Under the pieces are notes generated by a model, which saw only the letters and a list, made by a program, of their open reading frames with translations, did not search any database and was not told the origin of the DNA. The translations under genes and the position numbers were made by a program. Positions 9,213-19,607 of a stretch of 64,000 nucleotides of DNA are shown here, one piece after another. The stretch covers positions 124,001-188,000 of the forward strand of contig JAFUOJ010000011.1 in NCBI GenBank assembly GCA_017481945.1, given 5' to 3'. The DNA comes from Parabacteroides sp. (GTDB taxonomy: Bacteria > Bacteroidota > Bacteroidia > Bacteroidales > Tannerellaceae). Position 1 is the stretch's first letter; every line of letters starts with the position of its first letter.

Positions 9213-9440
9213 ATGAAAGACTTAGTGATTGGATTGATTTCCGGAGTGGTTGCAGGTTATCTACTCCGGAAGATGGAGGATGATGGTAGATTTCGTTGTC
9301 TTCATGAAAGGTTACACAAGATGGCGGCCAAGGTAAAACATGAAGCGGAGTTCTTAAAGGATACTGGTTTGGATACCGTGGAGTGTGTAGCCGACCATGT
9401 TCATCAAATGGCCGAACAAGAAAAGACTAAAAAGAGCTAA
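9213..9440 (+). CDS. Small membrane-anchored protein, function unknown
   Basis: This 75-residue protein starts with a short glycine-containing hydrophobic segment (LVIGLISGVVAGYLL) and continues as a charged, probably helical tail rich in Lys, Glu and His. The layout resembles YtxH-like stress proteins, but I cannot assign it firmly. It stands alone between the pyrH promoter region and a large hairpin that would end its transcript. Start choice is simple: a single ATG precedes the hydrophobic segment. Confidence 0.6.
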   Translation: MKDLVIGLISGVVAGYLLRKMEDDGRFRCLHERLHKMAAKVKHEAEFLKDTGLDTVECVADHVHQMAEQEKTKKS

Positions 9441-9458
9441 CCTCTCCTCCCCTAAAAA

Positions 9459-9512
9459 ACTCATTATCCTTTGAACAAATAAAGAACCCCATTTGTTCAA
9501 GGGATAATGAGT
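9459..9512. terminator. 22-bp stem hairpin after the small membrane protein gene
   Basis: ACTCATTATCC plus TTGAACAAAT (9459-9480) pairs with 9491-9512, with one T-G opposition and a 10-base loop. A T-run follows it when read on the minus strand; on the plus strand the sequence is only AT-rich. The hairpin is unusually long for a simple terminator. Confidence 0.6.
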
Positions 9513-9710
9513 GTTTATCCAAAGGGAAACCTCTATTCTTTTCCCCAAAAAACTATCAGTTCAAATTATCTCCTCTGCTTTCATTTCTTTTCCTACAGGA
9601 GAAAGTTCCCCAACAACCCTTAATAAAGAGAGAGGGAAAAGAGATTAAGTAGGTTTCTTTTATAATAAAGAGTACATTTGTAAGAAGAATTGAAAAGTAG
9701 GAGAAATTTT

Positions 9711-10250
9711 ATGGAAACTAAAAAAGAGAATCTATCATCCAAGAATATGCTTGGAATCGTAACGGCTCGTCGTGCTATCAGAAACTTTTTACCGAAAGAG
9801 GTTGAACAGGAAAAAATTGATTATATCCTCGAATGTGTTCGTTTAGCTCCTTCCGCAGTCAATTTTCAACCCTGGTATTTCTATATCGTAAAGAGTAAGG
9901 AGGCCAAGGCGGCTATTTATCAAAGTTACACAATTGGTAATATCAAGGGAGATCCGATGTTCATCATTGCTTGTGGAGATTCTACCAAATCATGGAAAAG
10001 GAAGATAGATGGGAAGGACTTCATAGACGTTGATGTAACTATTGCTACCGAACATTTAGTATTGGCTGCTACCGAACAGGGATTGGGGACTTGCTGGTTA
10101 GCTCATTTCAACGTAGAAAAATTAAAAGAATTATTGGAGATCCCGGAACATCTTACCCCAATCGCTCTTCTCCCCATCGGTTATCCACAAACAGAACTTC
10201 CCAAACAACCGGAACGTAAGTCCGTGGAAGAAATATATAAAGTTCTATAA
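9711..10250 (+). CDS. Nitroreductase-family flavoprotein
   Basis: The 179-residue protein has the nitroreductase fold: ARRAIRNFLPKEV near the N-terminus supplies FMN-phosphate contacts, RLAPSAVNFQPWYFYIV is the usual second FMN block, and EQGLGTCWLAHFN the third. Family members are FMN-dependent NAD(P)H oxidoreductases of broad substrate range; the substrate cannot be read from sequence. The ATG at 9711 is preceded by AGGAG and by a -7 box TACATTTG (9673-9680), so the longer reading from a TTG at 9690 is not needed. It is convergent with uvrA and shares a terminator with it. Confidence 0.9.
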   Translation: METKKENLSSKNMLGIVTARRAIRNFLPKEVEQEKIDYILECVRLAPSAVNFQPWYFYIVKSKEAKAAIYQSYTIGNIKGDPMFIIACGDSTKSWKRKIDGKDFIDVDVTIATEHLVLAATEQGLGTCWLAHFNVEKLKELLEIPEHLTPIALLPIGYPQTELPKQPERKSVEEIYKVL

Positions 10251-10287
10251 AGTGATACTTTTTATTTCTCATATATCATAAAGAGAA

Positions 10288-10311
10288 AAGGGGGATGTTA
10301 TAGTCCCCCTT
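10288..10311. terminator. Convergent terminator between nitroreductase gene and uvrA
   Basis: AAGGGGGA (10288-10295) and TCCCCCTT (10304-10311) form an 8-bp G+C-rich stem with an 8-base loop. A pyrimidine-rich tail (TTTTCTCTTT) follows on the minus strand, serving uvrA. Confidence 0.8.
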
Positions 10312-10322
10312 GATATCCTCTA

Positions 10323-13103
10323 CTATTTCTTTAGGAACTTACCGGTATAGGAACTCGGACATTCCATAATCTCTTCCGGAGTGCCGGTACATACCAAATT
10401 ACCTCCGGCACTTCCCCCTTCGGGTCCTAAATCAATCACATAGTCCGCACACTTTATCACATCCATATTGTGTTCAATGATTACCACTGTATGTCCCTTT
10501 TCTATCAAAGCATTAAAGGCCTTCAACAGGGTTTTAATATCATGGAAATGCAATCCGGTAGTCGGTTCATCGAAGACGAAAAGAGTCGGTTCTTGCTTCT
10601 CCTGTCCCAAGTAGTAGGCTAACTTCACACGTTGGTTCTCACCCCCGGACAAGGTAGAGGAGGTTTGTCCTAACTTAATGTAACCTAATCCGACATCTTG
10701 TAAAGGTTTTAACTTCTTTACGATCTTTTTCGCTTGTGCATTGGTATGCTGATCAAAGAATTCAATTGCTTGATTAACGGTCATCTCCAGCATATCGTAG
10801 ATATTAACCCCTTGGTATTCTACATCCAAGACATCCTGCTTAAAACGTTTCCCATGGCAGACATCACACTCTAAAGTTATATCCGCCATAAATTGCATTT
10901 CGACTGTAATCTTACCCTCTCCTTTACACTCTTCACAACGCCCTCCCTCTTTATTAAAGGAGAAATAGGCAGAAGAATAACCCATTTGCTTTGCCAAAGG
11001 TTGATCTCCATAAAGTTTACGGATCTCATCATACGCCCCGATATAGGTAACCGGATTGGAACGTGAACTCTTACCGATGGAGTTTTGATCGACAAACTCG
11101 ATCCCCTTTATCAAATGTAGATCTCCTTCCAAACCGGAACAATCAACCATCAGGCGGGCGGCGTCATCTAAATAATGCTTCACGCCTTCATAAAAAATAT
11201 CCCGTACTAAAGAACTTTTACCGGAGCCACTTACCCCTGTCACTACCGTCATCACATTCAAAGGGAACTTTACATCAATTCCTTTCAGATTGTTCTTTCG
11301 GGCGCCCTTCACCTCTATGTAATTATTCCACGGACGGCGGAAAAGAGGTTTCTCTATTTGATCTTCTCCGGTCAGATAACGGACGGTATAACTTCGGCTA
11401 TTGGTCTGCAGATCATTAACCGCTCCTTGATAGACCACTTCTCCTCCTAAACGTCCGGCTTTCGGACCAATGTCTATAATATAATCCGCAGCTCGGATAA
11501 TCTCCTCATCATGTTCAACAACTACGACGGTGTTACCCAAAGCCTGTAATTGCCTTAATACTTTAATCAACAATTCAGTATCACGAGAATGCAACCCGAT
11601 ACTGGGTTCATCCAAGATATATAATGAGCCTACTAAGCTACTACCTAAAGAGGTTGCCAAATTGATACGTTGACTCTCCCCTCCTGAGAGGGTAGACGAA
11701 AGGCGATCCAAAGTCAAATAACCTAAACCGACATCCAATAGGAATTGCAGACGGTTCGTAATCTCGGTCAATAGGCGTTTTGCGATCGCGGCTTCGTTTT
11801 CATCCAGTTGTAGGTTATCAAAGAAAGCTTTCGCCTCCGTAATCGGCATAGCAACTAATTCCGCAATATGCTTACCTCCAATCTTCACATAAAAAGCTTC
11901 CGGACGGAGTCGGGAACCTTTACAAGTAGGACATATCGTCTTACCACGATAGCGCGCTTGCATAACGCGATACTGTATTTTATATAGATTTTCTGCTACA
12001 AACTTAAAAAAGTCATCAATCCCGTGTAACCCGCGTGCCCCATGCCAAAGTAAATCCTTTTGCTCTTGTGTCAATTCGTAATAGGGACGATGAATCGGGA
12101 ACTTATATCGTTCACTTTTCGCAATAAACTCCCGTAACCATTCTCCCATTACTTCACCTTTCCAGCAAACAACGGCCCCCTGATAGACAGACAGACTTTT
12201 ATCCGGTATCACTAAGTTCTCATCAATTCCTAAGACCTTACCGAATCCCTCACAAGTCGGGCAAGCCCCTAACGGGTTATTGAAGCTAAACATCATATCG
12301 GTAGGTTCCTTGAAAGTCATGCCATCTGCTTCAAATTTTTTAGAGTATTCTTTTACCACCGTCTTTTCCGGTGTATAAATACGAATGATACAGGTATCGT
12401 GCCCCTCAAAAAAGGCCGTCTCCGCAGAGTCCGCCAGACGACTCTTTAAAATCTTATCTTCAGAAACCGCCAAACGGTCTATCAATAATTCTATTTGTGG
12501 CGAAGCCAATAAGTTTTCATCCGCTAACACCTCGGCCATTCGGTAGACAGTCTCATTGATAGACAAACGAGTATATCCCTCCTTTTGTAGTATCTCCAAC
12601 TGCTCCTTCATGCTTCGACCTTCCGGTAAGATAACGGGAGCATACACCGCAAAGCGAGTTCCAACCGGATAGGACAAAACCTCTCCAACAATATCACTTA
12701 CTTGGTGCTTCTTTACCTCCGTACCCGAAATAGGTGAAATCGTTTTCCCGATACGGGCATATAACAATCGAAGATATTCATAGATTTCAGTGGAGGTCCC
12801 AACTGTCGAACGCGGATTGCGTGTGTTCACCTTCTGTTCAATCGCAATTGCAGGAGGGATTCCTTTGATATAATCACATTCCGGTTTACCCATACGCCCC
12901 AAAAACTGGCGGGCATAAGAAGAAAGACTCTCTACATACCGGCGTTGTCCCTCAGCATACAGCGTATCAAATGCCAATGAAGACTTTCCACTACCGGAAA
13001 GACCGGTGATTACAACTAATTTATCACGTGGAATCTCGACATCAATATTTTTCAAGTTATTGATTCGAGCTCCTTTAATATATATTGAATTACTTTCGGA
13101 CAT
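10323..13103 (-). CDS. uvrA: Excinuclease ABC subunit A
   Basis: UvrA (about 926 residues) is the damage-recognising ATPase of nucleotide excision repair. It has the family's two ABC-type modules: Walker [14 protein letters not shown] near residue 35 with signature LSGGESQR near 475, and the second Walker [12 protein letters not shown] near 625 with LSGGENQR near 815. Zinc-binding blocks [19 protein letters not shown] and CEECKGEGK...CDVCHGKRF are intact. I prefer the ATG at 13103 (MSESNSIYI), which has AAGGGA upstream; an ATG at 13118 adds five residues but coincides with the expected transcription start. The gene is isolated, with a shared palindromic promoter-like site upstream. Confidence 0.97.
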   Translation of the reverse strand: MSESNSIYIKGARINNLKNIDVEIPRDKLVVITGLSGSGKSSLAFDTLYAEGQRRYVESLSSYARQFLGRMGKPECDYIKGIPPAIAIEQKVNTRNPRSTVGTSTEIYEYLRLLYARIGKTISPISGTEVKKHQVSDIVGEVLSYPVGTRFAVYAPVILPEGRSMKEQLEILQKEGYTRLSINETVYRMAEVLADENLLASPQIELLIDRLAVSEDKILKSRLADSAETAFFEGHDTCIIRIYTPEKTVVKEYSKKFEADGMTFKEPTDMMFSFNNPLGACPTCEGFGKVLGIDENLVIPDKSLSVYQGAVVCWKGEVMGEWLREFIAKSERYKFPIHRPYYELTQEQKDLLWHGARGLHGIDDFFKFVAENLYKIQYRVMQARYRGKTICPTCKGSRLRPEAFYVKIGGKHIAELVAMPITEAKAFFDNLQLDENEAAIAKRLLTEITNRLQFLLDVGLGYLTLDRLSSTLSGGESQRINLATSLGSSLVGSLYILDEPSIGLHSRDTELLIKVLRQLQALGNTVVVVEHDEEIIRAADYIIDIGPKAGRLGGEVVYQGAVNDLQTNSRSYTVRYLTGEDQIEKPLFRRPWNNYIEVKGARKNNLKGIDVKFPLNVMTVVTGVSGSGKSSLVRDIFYEGVKHYLDDAARLMVDCSGLEGDLHLIKGIEFVDQNSIGKSSRSNPVTYIGAYDEIRKLYGDQPLAKQMGYSSAYFSFNKEGGRCEECKGEGKITVEMQFMADITLECDVCHGKRFKQDVLDVEYQGVNIYDMLEMTVNQAIEFFDQHTNAQAKKIVKKLKPLQDVGLGYIKLGQTSSTLSGGENQRVKLAYYLGQEKQEPTLFVFDEPTTGLHFHDIKTLLKAFNALIEKGHTVVIIEHNMDVIKCADYVIDLGPEGGSAGGNLVCTGTPEEIMECPSSYTGKFLKK

Positions 13104-13119
13104 ACGATTTCCCTTCATT

Positions 13120-13135
13120 TACATTTGCAAATGTA
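13120..13135. promoter_or_regulatory. Perfect 16-bp palindrome carrying a -7 box on each strand
   Basis: TACATTTGCAAATGTA reads the same on both strands and contains TACATTTG, a match to TAnnTTTG, in each direction. The minus-strand box is placed to start the uvrA transcript just upstream of 13103. It could also be an operator. No proper -33 box at 19 bp is visible. Confidence 0.5.
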
Positions 13136-13225
13136 GGAAAGTTCTCATTTTCTTGTCGTATCTTTGTCTCAAATTATACTTAAGGTATTCAGAAATAAAC
13201 AAAAATCTCAAACTCACGGACCATT

Positions 13226-14749
13226 ATGATAACAAAGTATTATCAACTATTCTTAGTCCTATTGCTTTGCATAGCAACCTCTTGTAAAACGACTCAACAG
13301 ACCTCCCAACAGCCAAAAGGTAAAGAAGCGAAGCGGGAATTTCGCGGAGCCTGGATACAGACCGCTTTTCAGGGAGAATATAAAAATATGACACCGGCGC
13401 AAATGCGCAAGGACTTCGTTCGTAAGTTGAACTATCTTCAACGCTGTGGAATCAATGCTATTATCTTTCAGGTTCGCCCGGAAGCCGACGCTTTCTACAA
13501 ATCGGATATAGAACCGTGGAGCCGTTTCTACACAGGACAGCAAGGAGTAGCCCCAGAAGGGAACTTTGATGTCATGGCATTCCTTATCGAAGAATGCCAC
13601 AAACGAAACATGGAGTTTCACGCTTGGTTGAACCCCTACCGGGCAAGTACAGCAGGAAATACACGCTTTGCCGATTCACATGTTTACTATAAACATCCTG
13701 AATGGTTCGTTTCTTACAATAAACAGATCCTTTTCGATCCGGGTATTCCTGATTGCCGACAGTTCATCTGCCGCGTTGTTCGTGACATAGTGACCCGTTA
13801 CGATGTAGACGCCATCCACATGGATGACTATTTCTATCCCTATCCGGCAGCCGGCCTCTCCTTTCCGGATGATGACAGCTTCCGTAAATATGGACTGGCA
13901 AAAGGATACACCGCCTCACAACGTGGCGATTGGCGTAGAGAAAACGTAAACAAACTTATTCAAGAGATAAAACGTACGATTCTATTAGCGAAACCTTGGG
14001 TACGTTTCGGTATCAGTCCGTTTGGAATCTATCGCAATAAAAAAAGTACTCCCGATGGTTCCGGTAGTAACACCAACGGTTTACAAAACTATGATGACCT
14101 GTATGCCGACGTTGTTCGCTGGGTAAAAGAGGGTTGGATTGATTACAATATGCCACAGATCTATTGGGAAATTGGTCATGCGGCAGCAGACTACATTACT
14201 CTGATCAAATGGTGGAACAAAAATGCTTATAACCGTCCGCTTTACATCGGACAAGACGTTGCCCGCACGATGAAAGCCGACCAATTAACACGTAAAATGT
14301 TATACGAACGCTCCTTGTCTAAGGTCAGCGGAAACTGTTTCTGGCCAGCAAATGAACTTCTTTGGAACAACAAAGGGGTTGCCGATAGCCTAAAACGTCA
14401 TTATCATCGCTATCCGGCATTAATTCCGGCCTATACTCATCTGCACAACCGTGCTCCTCAAGAGGTAAAGAAACTAAAAACCGAATGGACCGAGAAAGGG
14501 TATATTTTACATTGGAAAGCAGAACAAAGTAAAACAAATCCGGAATTGGCTCATTACTTCGTTATCTATCGTTTTGAAGATAAAGAACCGATTAACCTCA
14601 GCGATCCGTCTAAGATTGTTAAGATCACTCGGGAAACAAGCTATCTGCTCCCCTATGACAATGGACAACGGAAGTACCGTTATGTCGTGACAGCTGTAGA
14701 CCGCTTCCACAATGAGAGCCAAGGGAAAAGTAAAAAGGTTAAACTCTAA
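13226..14749 (+). CDS. GHL10 (DUF187)-type glycoside hydrolase-like lipoprotein
   Basis: The 507-residue protein begins with a lipoprotein signal (LLLCIATSC, lipobox cysteine about residue 20), so it should be attached to a membrane and possibly surface-exposed. [12 protein letters not shown] is the first beta strand of the GHL10 TIM barrel; [44 protein letters not shown] and [10 protein letters not shown] are later family blocks, the last two carrying conserved acidic and aromatic residues. About 80 C-terminal residues look like a fibronectin-III-type domain ([10 protein letters not shown]...[15 protein letters not shown]). Related proteins act on polysaccharides or on cell-wall glycans; the substrate is not evident. 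It lies 9 bp before a clostripain-like lipoprotein gene, so the two are probably one unit. Confidence 0.88.
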   Translation: MITKYYQLFLVLLLCIATSCKTTQQTSQQPKGKEAKREFRGAWIQTAFQGEYKNMTPAQMRKDFVRKLNYLQRCGINAIIFQVRPEADAFYKSDIEPWSRFYTGQQGVAPEGNFDVMAFLIEECHKRNMEFHAWLNPYRASTAGNTRFADSHVYYKHPEWFVSYNKQILFDPGIPDCRQFICRVVRDIVTRYDVDAIHMDDYFYPYPAAGLSFPDDDSFRKYGLAKGYTASQRGDWRRENVNKLIQEIKRTILLAKPWVRFGISPFGIYRNKKSTPDGSGSNTNGLQNYDDLYADVVRWVKEGWIDYNMPQIYWEIGHAAADYITLIKWWNKNAYNRPLYIGQDVARTMKADQLTRKMLYERSLSKVSGNCFWPANELLWNNKGVADSLKRHYHRYPALIPAYTHLHNRAPQEVKKLKTEWTEKGYILHWKAEQSKTNPELAHYFVIYRFEDKEPINLSDPSKIVKITRETSYLLPYDNGQRKYRYVVTAVDRFHNESQGKSKKVKL

Positions 14750-14758
14750 ACAGAGAAT

Positions 14759-15892
14759 ATGAAACTAAAACAGATTCTATGCCTCCTGATTATTTGTCTG
14801 GGTTTTGCCAACTGTTCCAACGATGACATACCGGAACCCACTCCGGTTCGTACCATCTTGGTCTATATGATGGCAAACAACAGCTTGGACGGCTATGCGA
14901 CAAAAAACATTGAGAGCATGATCGAAGCAGTCACACAAGGCGATCTCAACGGGGGAAACCTAATCGTTTTTCATGCCGCACGAGGAGCTGAACCAGAGCT
15001 GCTCCAGATCAAAAAAGAAAACGGTGTCGCAAACAAATTTCATATAAAGGAGTACACCAGCTTAGACCCGACTGACCCGGTTGTCATGAAACAGGTCTTA
15101 CAGGATGTGATTAGCCTATATCCGGCTAATAGCTATGGCTTAATTCTGTGGAGTCATGGGACTTCCTGGCTCCCTTCAGAATATAAAACCATGTCAAAGG
15201 CTTTCGGCCAACATGGAAGTAACTGGATGGAAATTGATGAGTTAGCACAAGGAATACCGGATGCTCTCTTCGACTTTATCCTATTTGACGCTTGCTACAT
15301 GGCAAGTATAGAATGTGCTTACGAACTTCGAAACAAGGCTGATTATATCTTAGCTTCGCCAACAGAGACGATGGGAGACGGATGGCCTTACGCAGAGATG
15401 GTTCCGCAGCTATTTGTCAATAATCTACGGTTAGAGACAATCTGCCAAACGTTCTATAACTATTATAACCGGCTAAGCGGAGATTACCGCACAGCGACCG
15501 TCTCTTTAACGCAAACCAGTGAATTAGGAAACTTGGCAAACATTGTTCATGAAATATTGGAAAACAAAACAGAAATCGAGTTGATTTCAACCGATCGTTC
15601 GCAAATGCAACGTTTGGAATACCTACCGAACAGCAACGGTATGCTGTATGACTTCAGTGATTTCATTCGACAATTGGCAACAGATGAGCAATATGCCCGT
15701 TTTACAGCTTGCCTTCACAACGTAGTTCAATACGAGGCACATACTCCTACAGCCTTCTTTGCCAAACCGAACAACAGTTATACAATTGACCACTGTTGCG
15801 GTTTGACCAGCTTTGTTCCGCAGGCCGAATCAGAATTATATAATTGGTATAAAGTACACGTTAGCTGGTACAAGGCTGTATTCCCTCAGTAA
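14759..15892 (+). CDS. Clostripain-related (C11) cysteine peptidase lipoprotein
   Basis: This 377-residue protein has a lipoprotein signal with Cys19 (IICLGFANC). RTILVYMMANNSLDGYATKNI is the opening block of family C11. The catalytic pair is visible as H133 in LILWSHGTSWLPS and C179 in FILFDACYMASIECAYELR. Family members hydrolyse peptide bonds, often after Arg or Lys, but this short lipid-anchored Bacteroidales group is little characterised, so specificity is not inferred. It follows the GHL10-type gene at 9 bp and ends at a strong bidirectional terminator. Confidence 0.88.
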   Translation: MKLKQILCLLIICLGFANCSNDDIPEPTPVRTILVYMMANNSLDGYATKNIESMIEAVTQGDLNGGNLIVFHAARGAEPELLQIKKENGVANKFHIKEYTSLDPTDPVVMKQVLQDVISLYPANSYGLILWSHGTSWLPSEYKTMSKAFGQHGSNWMEIDELAQGIPDALFDFILFDACYMASIECAYELRNKADYILASPTETMGDGWPYAEMVPQLFVNNLRLETICQTFYNYYNRLSGDYRTATVSLTQTSELGNLANIVHEILENKTEIELISTDRSQMQRLEYLPNSNGMLYDFSDFIRQLATDEQYARFTACLHNVVQYEAHTPTAFFAKPNNSYTIDHCCGLTSFVPQAESELYNWYKVHVSWYKAVFPQ

Positions 15893-15943
15893 GCATTAGA
15901 AAAAGATAGGCAGGGATTTCAAATCCGATGCCCACCCAGCAAA

Positions 15944-15985
15944 AAATGGCTGCCGACCGAAATCCAAATGGGTCGGCAGCCATTT
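15944..15985. terminator. Strong bidirectional terminator
   Basis: AAATGGCTGCCGACC (15944-15958) pairs perfectly with 15971-15985. An A-run precedes and TTTATTTTTG follows, so it can end both the clostripain-like gene (+) and the lamin-tail gene (-). Confidence 0.9.
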
Positions 15986-15992
15986 ATTTTTG

Positions 15993-18383
15993 CTACCGTA
16001 CCAAAAAGACCTTCTTATAAGGCTGAACTTTTCCACTCTCCGGATGATACACCTCTGCATAGAAGATATAAACGCCGGGGGACAAAGAGCGCCCATTTTG
16101 TCCCATTCCATTCCAAATTAACTCACCAGAAGTTCCCAATAGTTCATGATTGGATATTTCTGCAACTCGAATACCGGAGGTATTAAAAACAAAAGCACGA
16201 CAATAATAGCCCGGCTGGTCTAATAAATAGGAAATCCGATAATTCCCCGTCTCCGCTATCCAAACCGGAGTTTCAATACCCGTCGGTTCATCCGAAGATA
16301 GGTTTAAATATTGTGAGTTCTGGTAGCCCGGTGTACCACCTCCGGTAGAGGCTAAAGCAGAGCTCCAATTCTTTTCGTCCTGCGTCTCTGCGTCCGGGTC
16401 AATACGTTCCAAAGCGACTCCTTTTTCATTTTTAACAAAGGTGGCGTGCCATTTAGAGGAATAAGAGACCTCATCAATCACCACCCCATCTGCTGTCCGA
16501 AACAGAACCAAAGTAGAAGCCGTATTCGCCAAGATTGGTAATTTCGCCACTTGACAAAGCGTAGAAGGGGTAACAATATCATAAAAGGCAGTCACTGCCT
16601 CCACCTCTTTTGTCAATAAAAGATAACTTTCTCCCTCTAAAAGCTGTGTTAAAGGAGAAAGAGGATAGCTCGTACTCAACGTTCCATCGGACTTACGGAC
16701 AGCTAAAGAGAGAGTAGAAACAGGCAGTGCTCTATCCGAACGATTGTACAATTCAATGTATTCACTACCTCCTACGTACGGATTAGGTAATAATTCATTA
16801 AAGACGATCTCCCCAGGGAGAACCGAATCTACGACGAGTGGGGTATCCGGTTCATTAGGGACCTCCGGTGTTTCCGGCTTATCGGGTTCTTCTGTCTCCG
16901 GTTCTTCCTCCTCTACCATTTGCGAATTGATGGAACCGGGAGTTCCCCCTCGCGAATCGGTTGATAGATACCAATCGGTTGTCCCTCGTTCCCAAGACCT
17001 ACCAGCAGTCGCCTTCGCATAAGTTACTTGATCTATCACCTCTCCCGAAACACTCCAAAGCTGTAACTCTTTTCCCGTATTGGCCAAAGCACTGGGGAAC
17101 TTTTCCATCGGGACAGCCACACCGGAAGCATCAACCTCAATCTCTCGTCCGGAACGATATAGGACAGCATACCCTTTTGCAGGCAAGGTAACCTTCCCTA
17201 TCTCCTTTCCTGACCCACCATAAACAAATTGCCATCCGGCTAAAGAAATAGCCTTGTCCGATGTATTGAATAATTCTACATATTCCGTCTCCGGCAAAGC
17301 GGTCAATCCTTTAGGATTTGCCATAACCTCATTGATCAACACAATACCTTCCGGATAAGAGGTAGGCGTATCCTCTTCGGTCTCTTCACCATCCGTTTCC
17401 TCCTCATCCTCGACCTCTTCCAATACCAAATCAACCGAATAATCAGGTAAAAGGTTACCGGACTTTGATTCTACCCCGAAATAACTGATGGTGTACTGCT
17501 TTCCTGCTTCCATCTCTTTCTTAAAAAAGACGTCCACCGCTGCCTGTGTCTTTTCATCTACATAGTTTTTTCGGTAGGCGTCTCCAATATCAGAAATAGA
17601 GAAGGTCGCATTTTGAATCACGACAGATTGGTCAAAAGTAAATCGGAGACTGGAGGTTGAAAGAGGTTCTATCTCTATTAACTGCGGAAGTTCATTCGTT
17701 GAAATATCAGGGGTTTCCGGTTCCTCCTCTTCCTCTGATTCCAAAGGAGTTTCCGTAATCTGATTAGATATAGAGAGATTGTCTATACGAAAGAGGGCAC
17801 TGCGTGACTTTGTATAATTAATGGCAAAGATGAAGTTTCCCTCCTCCTGCGGATGTTCAATCGGATAGATAGCAGTTCCCTCTACCTTATATCCGTTCAT
17901 CTCCTCTGTACGACTGTATAAAGTCCACTTTTCATTGTCTTCCAATGTAACTTTCAAATGTAACAGCAAAGGAGTTTCTTGAAAAGCATTTTCCTGACGC
18001 TCAATGAGATCTACATTTCCATGTCGCCGTAATCCTAATTTTTTCTTTCCGGCGTATCCCAAACGGACGTAATAATAGTGATTCGAATCTTCTTGATACA
18101 GATAAATACACAGCTTATTATCATCGCTTGGCGCATGCTGCATTTGAATATCTACTTCCCACTGCATATCGGAAGAATAGGATATCTTTCTGCCTATCGA
18201 AGCTTTCCCGGCTTCTGTCGGACTGATGTTCAATTGGAGTTGCCCGGCCTCATTAATACAGAACTGTTCCCGGTCTTTACCGATCCATTCACTACTTAAA
18301 TCCGTACCACTGAAAGTCTCATTTACCTGTGAATACACACAAAAAGGAAGTAACACGAGGAGAAAAAGAATAAATTGTTTCAT
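15993..18383 (-). CDS. Exported protein with two lamin-tail domains
   Basis: The start at 18383 gives a signal peptide (MKQFILFLLVLLPFCVYSQ) and 796 residues. After it comes a jelly-roll/lectin-like region (about 20-220, WEVDIQMQHAPSDDNKLCIYLYQ), then a beta-rich domain, and two lamin-tail domains marked by GIVLINEVMANPKG...YVELFNTSDKAISLAGW and EIVFNELLPNPYVGGSEYIELYNRSDRAL. Acidic, proline-rich linkers (EEEEPETPD; EEEPETEEPDKPETP) separate them. The end, GVYIFYAEVYHPESGKVQPYKKVFLVR, resembles the FlgD-like or type IX-secretion C-terminal beta domain. It is likely surface-exposed or secreted; its ligand is unknown. A longer reading to 18452 would swallow the promoter region. Confidence 0.85.
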   Translation of the reverse strand: MKQFILFLLVLLPFCVYSQVNETFSGTDLSSEWIGKDREQFCINEAGQLQLNISPTEAGKASIGRKISYSSDMQWEVDIQMQHAPSDDNKLCIYLYQEDSNHYYYVRLGYAGKKKLGLRRHGNVDLIERQENAFQETPLLLHLKVTLEDNEKWTLYSRTEEMNGYKVEGTAIYPIEHPQEEGNFIFAINYTKSRSALFRIDNLSISNQITETPLESEEEEEPETPDISTNELPQLIEIEPLSTSSLRFTFDQSVVIQNATFSISDIGDAYRKNYVDEKTQAAVDVFFKKEMEAGKQYTISYFGVESKSGNLLPDYSVDLVLEEVEDEEETDGEETEEDTPTSYPEGIVLINEVMANPKGLTALPETEYVELFNTSDKAISLAGWQFVYGGSGKEIGKVTLPAKGYAVLYRSGREIEVDASGVAVPMEKFPSALANTGKELQLWSVSGEVIDQVTYAKATAGRSWERGTTDWYLSTDSRGGTPGSINSQMVEEEEPETEEPDKPETPEVPNEPDTPLVVDSVLPGEIVFNELLPNPYVGGSEYIELYNRSDRALPVSTLSLAVRKSDGTLSTSYPLSPLTQLLEGESYLLLTKEVEAVTAFYDIVTPSTLCQVAKLPILANTASTLVLFRTADGVVIDEVSYSSKWHATFVKNEKGVALERIDPDAETQDEKNWSSALASTGGGTPGYQNSQYLNLSSDEPTGIETPVWIAETGNYRISYLLDQPGYYCRAFVFNTSGIRVAEISNHELLGTSGELIWNGMGQNGRSLSPGVYIFYAEVYHPESGKVQPYKKVFLVR

Positions 18384-18411
18384 AGCTTTACTGTTTTGTT
18401 TATAATTTGTA

Positions 18412-18478
18412 TATCTTTGCACCCCAAAGCGTTTAGCAAAGGAGAAAGGCAAAGTTTGCTTATCACGCTGTAAAGATA
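18412..18478. promoter_or_regulatory. Facing divergent promoter boxes of asd and the lamin-tail gene
   Basis: TATCTTTG on the plus strand (18412-18419) and TATCTTTA on the minus strand (18471-18478) are -7-like boxes within an inverted repeat (GTATATCTTTGCA / TGTAAAGATATAC). Expected start points are ~18426 (+) and ~18464 (-), so the two leaders would overlap by about 40 bases. -33 boxes are weak. Confidence 0.45.
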
Positions 18479-18516
18479 TACTATTTTTTCAATAAACAAC
18501 TTAATTAGTGCTCAAA

Positions 18517-19527
18517 ATGAAAGTAGCAATTGTTGGAGTAAGTGGAGCCGTAGGCCAAGAGTTCTTGCGCGTGCTCGACGAAAGAAATTTCCCGATTGAT
18601 GAGCTGGTTCTTTTTGGTTCATCTCGTAGTGCCGGACGTGTTTATACTTTCCGTGATAAACAGTACACTGTTAAGGAGCTTAAGCACAATGACGACTTCA
18701 AGGGAATCGACGTTGCTTTCGTTTCTGCCGGTGGTAGCACCTCTATTGAATATGCAGAAACCATTACTAAACATGGCACAGTCATGATTGACAACTCCAG
18801 TGCATTCCGTATGGAAAACGATGTGCCTTTAGTAGTTCCTGAAGTAAATCCGGAAGACGCATTGAACCGCCCACGGGGTATCATTGCTAATCCGAACTGT
18901 ACAACTATCCAGATGGTTGTTGCTTTGAAAGCAATCGAAAAATTATCACATATCAAACGTGTACATGTTTCTACCTATCAAGCTGCCAGCGGTGCTGGGG
19001 CTACAGCTATGGCTGAATTGGTAAAACAATACGAACAACTGCTGAAGGGAGAAGAACCGACAGTAGAAAAATTCGCTTATCAGTTGGCTTATAATGTAAT
19101 CCCTCACGTAGATGTATTTACGGACAACGGTTATACTAAAGAAGAGATGAAGATGTATAACGAAACCCGTAAGATCATGCACTCAGACATTGAGGTAAGT
19201 GCAACTTGTGTTCGCGTACCGGTTATGCGTGCTCATAGCGAAGCTACTTGGGTTGAAACAGAACGTCCAATCAGTGTAGAAGAAGCTCGTCAGGCATTTG
19301 CTGAAGCTGAAGGGGTTATCTTGCAGGACGAACCGGCTAAGAAGGACTACCCAATGCCATTGTTCATTGCAGGTAAGGATCCGGTTTACGTAGGTCGTAT
19401 CCGTAAAGACCTTTGCAACCCGAATGGTTTGACGTTCTGGACAGTCAGTGATCAGATTAAGAAAGGGGCTGCCTTAAACGCTGTACAGATTGCAGAATAT
19501 CTATTGAAGGTAAAAAACATCGGATAA
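18517..19527 (+). CDS. asd: Aspartate-semialdehyde dehydrogenase
   Basis: The 336-residue enzyme reduces aspartyl phosphate to aspartate semialdehyde with NADPH, the branch point to lysine/diaminopimelate, threonine and methionine. [19 protein letters not shown] is the nucleotide-binding loop, [12 protein letters not shown] carries the catalytic cysteine near residue 130, and [16 protein letters not shown] contains the active-site histidine. ATG 18517 is chosen over a GTG at 18508, because MKVAIVG is the usual start. A perfect 23-bp terminator stem follows the gene. Confidence 0.96.
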   Translation: MKVAIVGVSGAVGQEFLRVLDERNFPIDELVLFGSSRSAGRVYTFRDKQYTVKELKHNDDFKGIDVAFVSAGGSTSIEYAETITKHGTVMIDNSSAFRMENDVPLVVPEVNPEDALNRPRGIIANPNCTTIQMVVALKAIEKLSHIKRVHVSTYQAASGAGATAMAELVKQYEQLLKGEEPTVEKFAYQLAYNVIPHVDVFTDNGYTKEEMKMYNETRKIMHSDIEVSATCVRVPVMRAHSEATWVETERPISVEEARQAFAEAEGVILQDEPAKKDYPMPLFIAGKDPVYVGRIRKDLCNPNGLTFWTVSDQIKKGAALNAVQIAEYLLKVKNIG

Positions 19528-19544
19528 TCATTTTTATCTTATAT

Positions 19545-19595
19545 AAAAGAAGCGCCCGCTGGTTTATCATTAATAAACCAGCGGGCGCTTCTTTT
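19545..19595. terminator. 23-bp perfect stem terminator between asd and the rhamnosidase gene
   Basis: The arm 19545-19567 is perfectly complementary to 19573-19595 around a 5-base loop and begins AAAAGAAGCGCCCGC. T-rich tails exist in both directions, so it can end both asd (+) and the GH78 gene (-). Confidence 0.92.
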
Positions 19596-19607
19596 TATAA
19601 CGATGTC

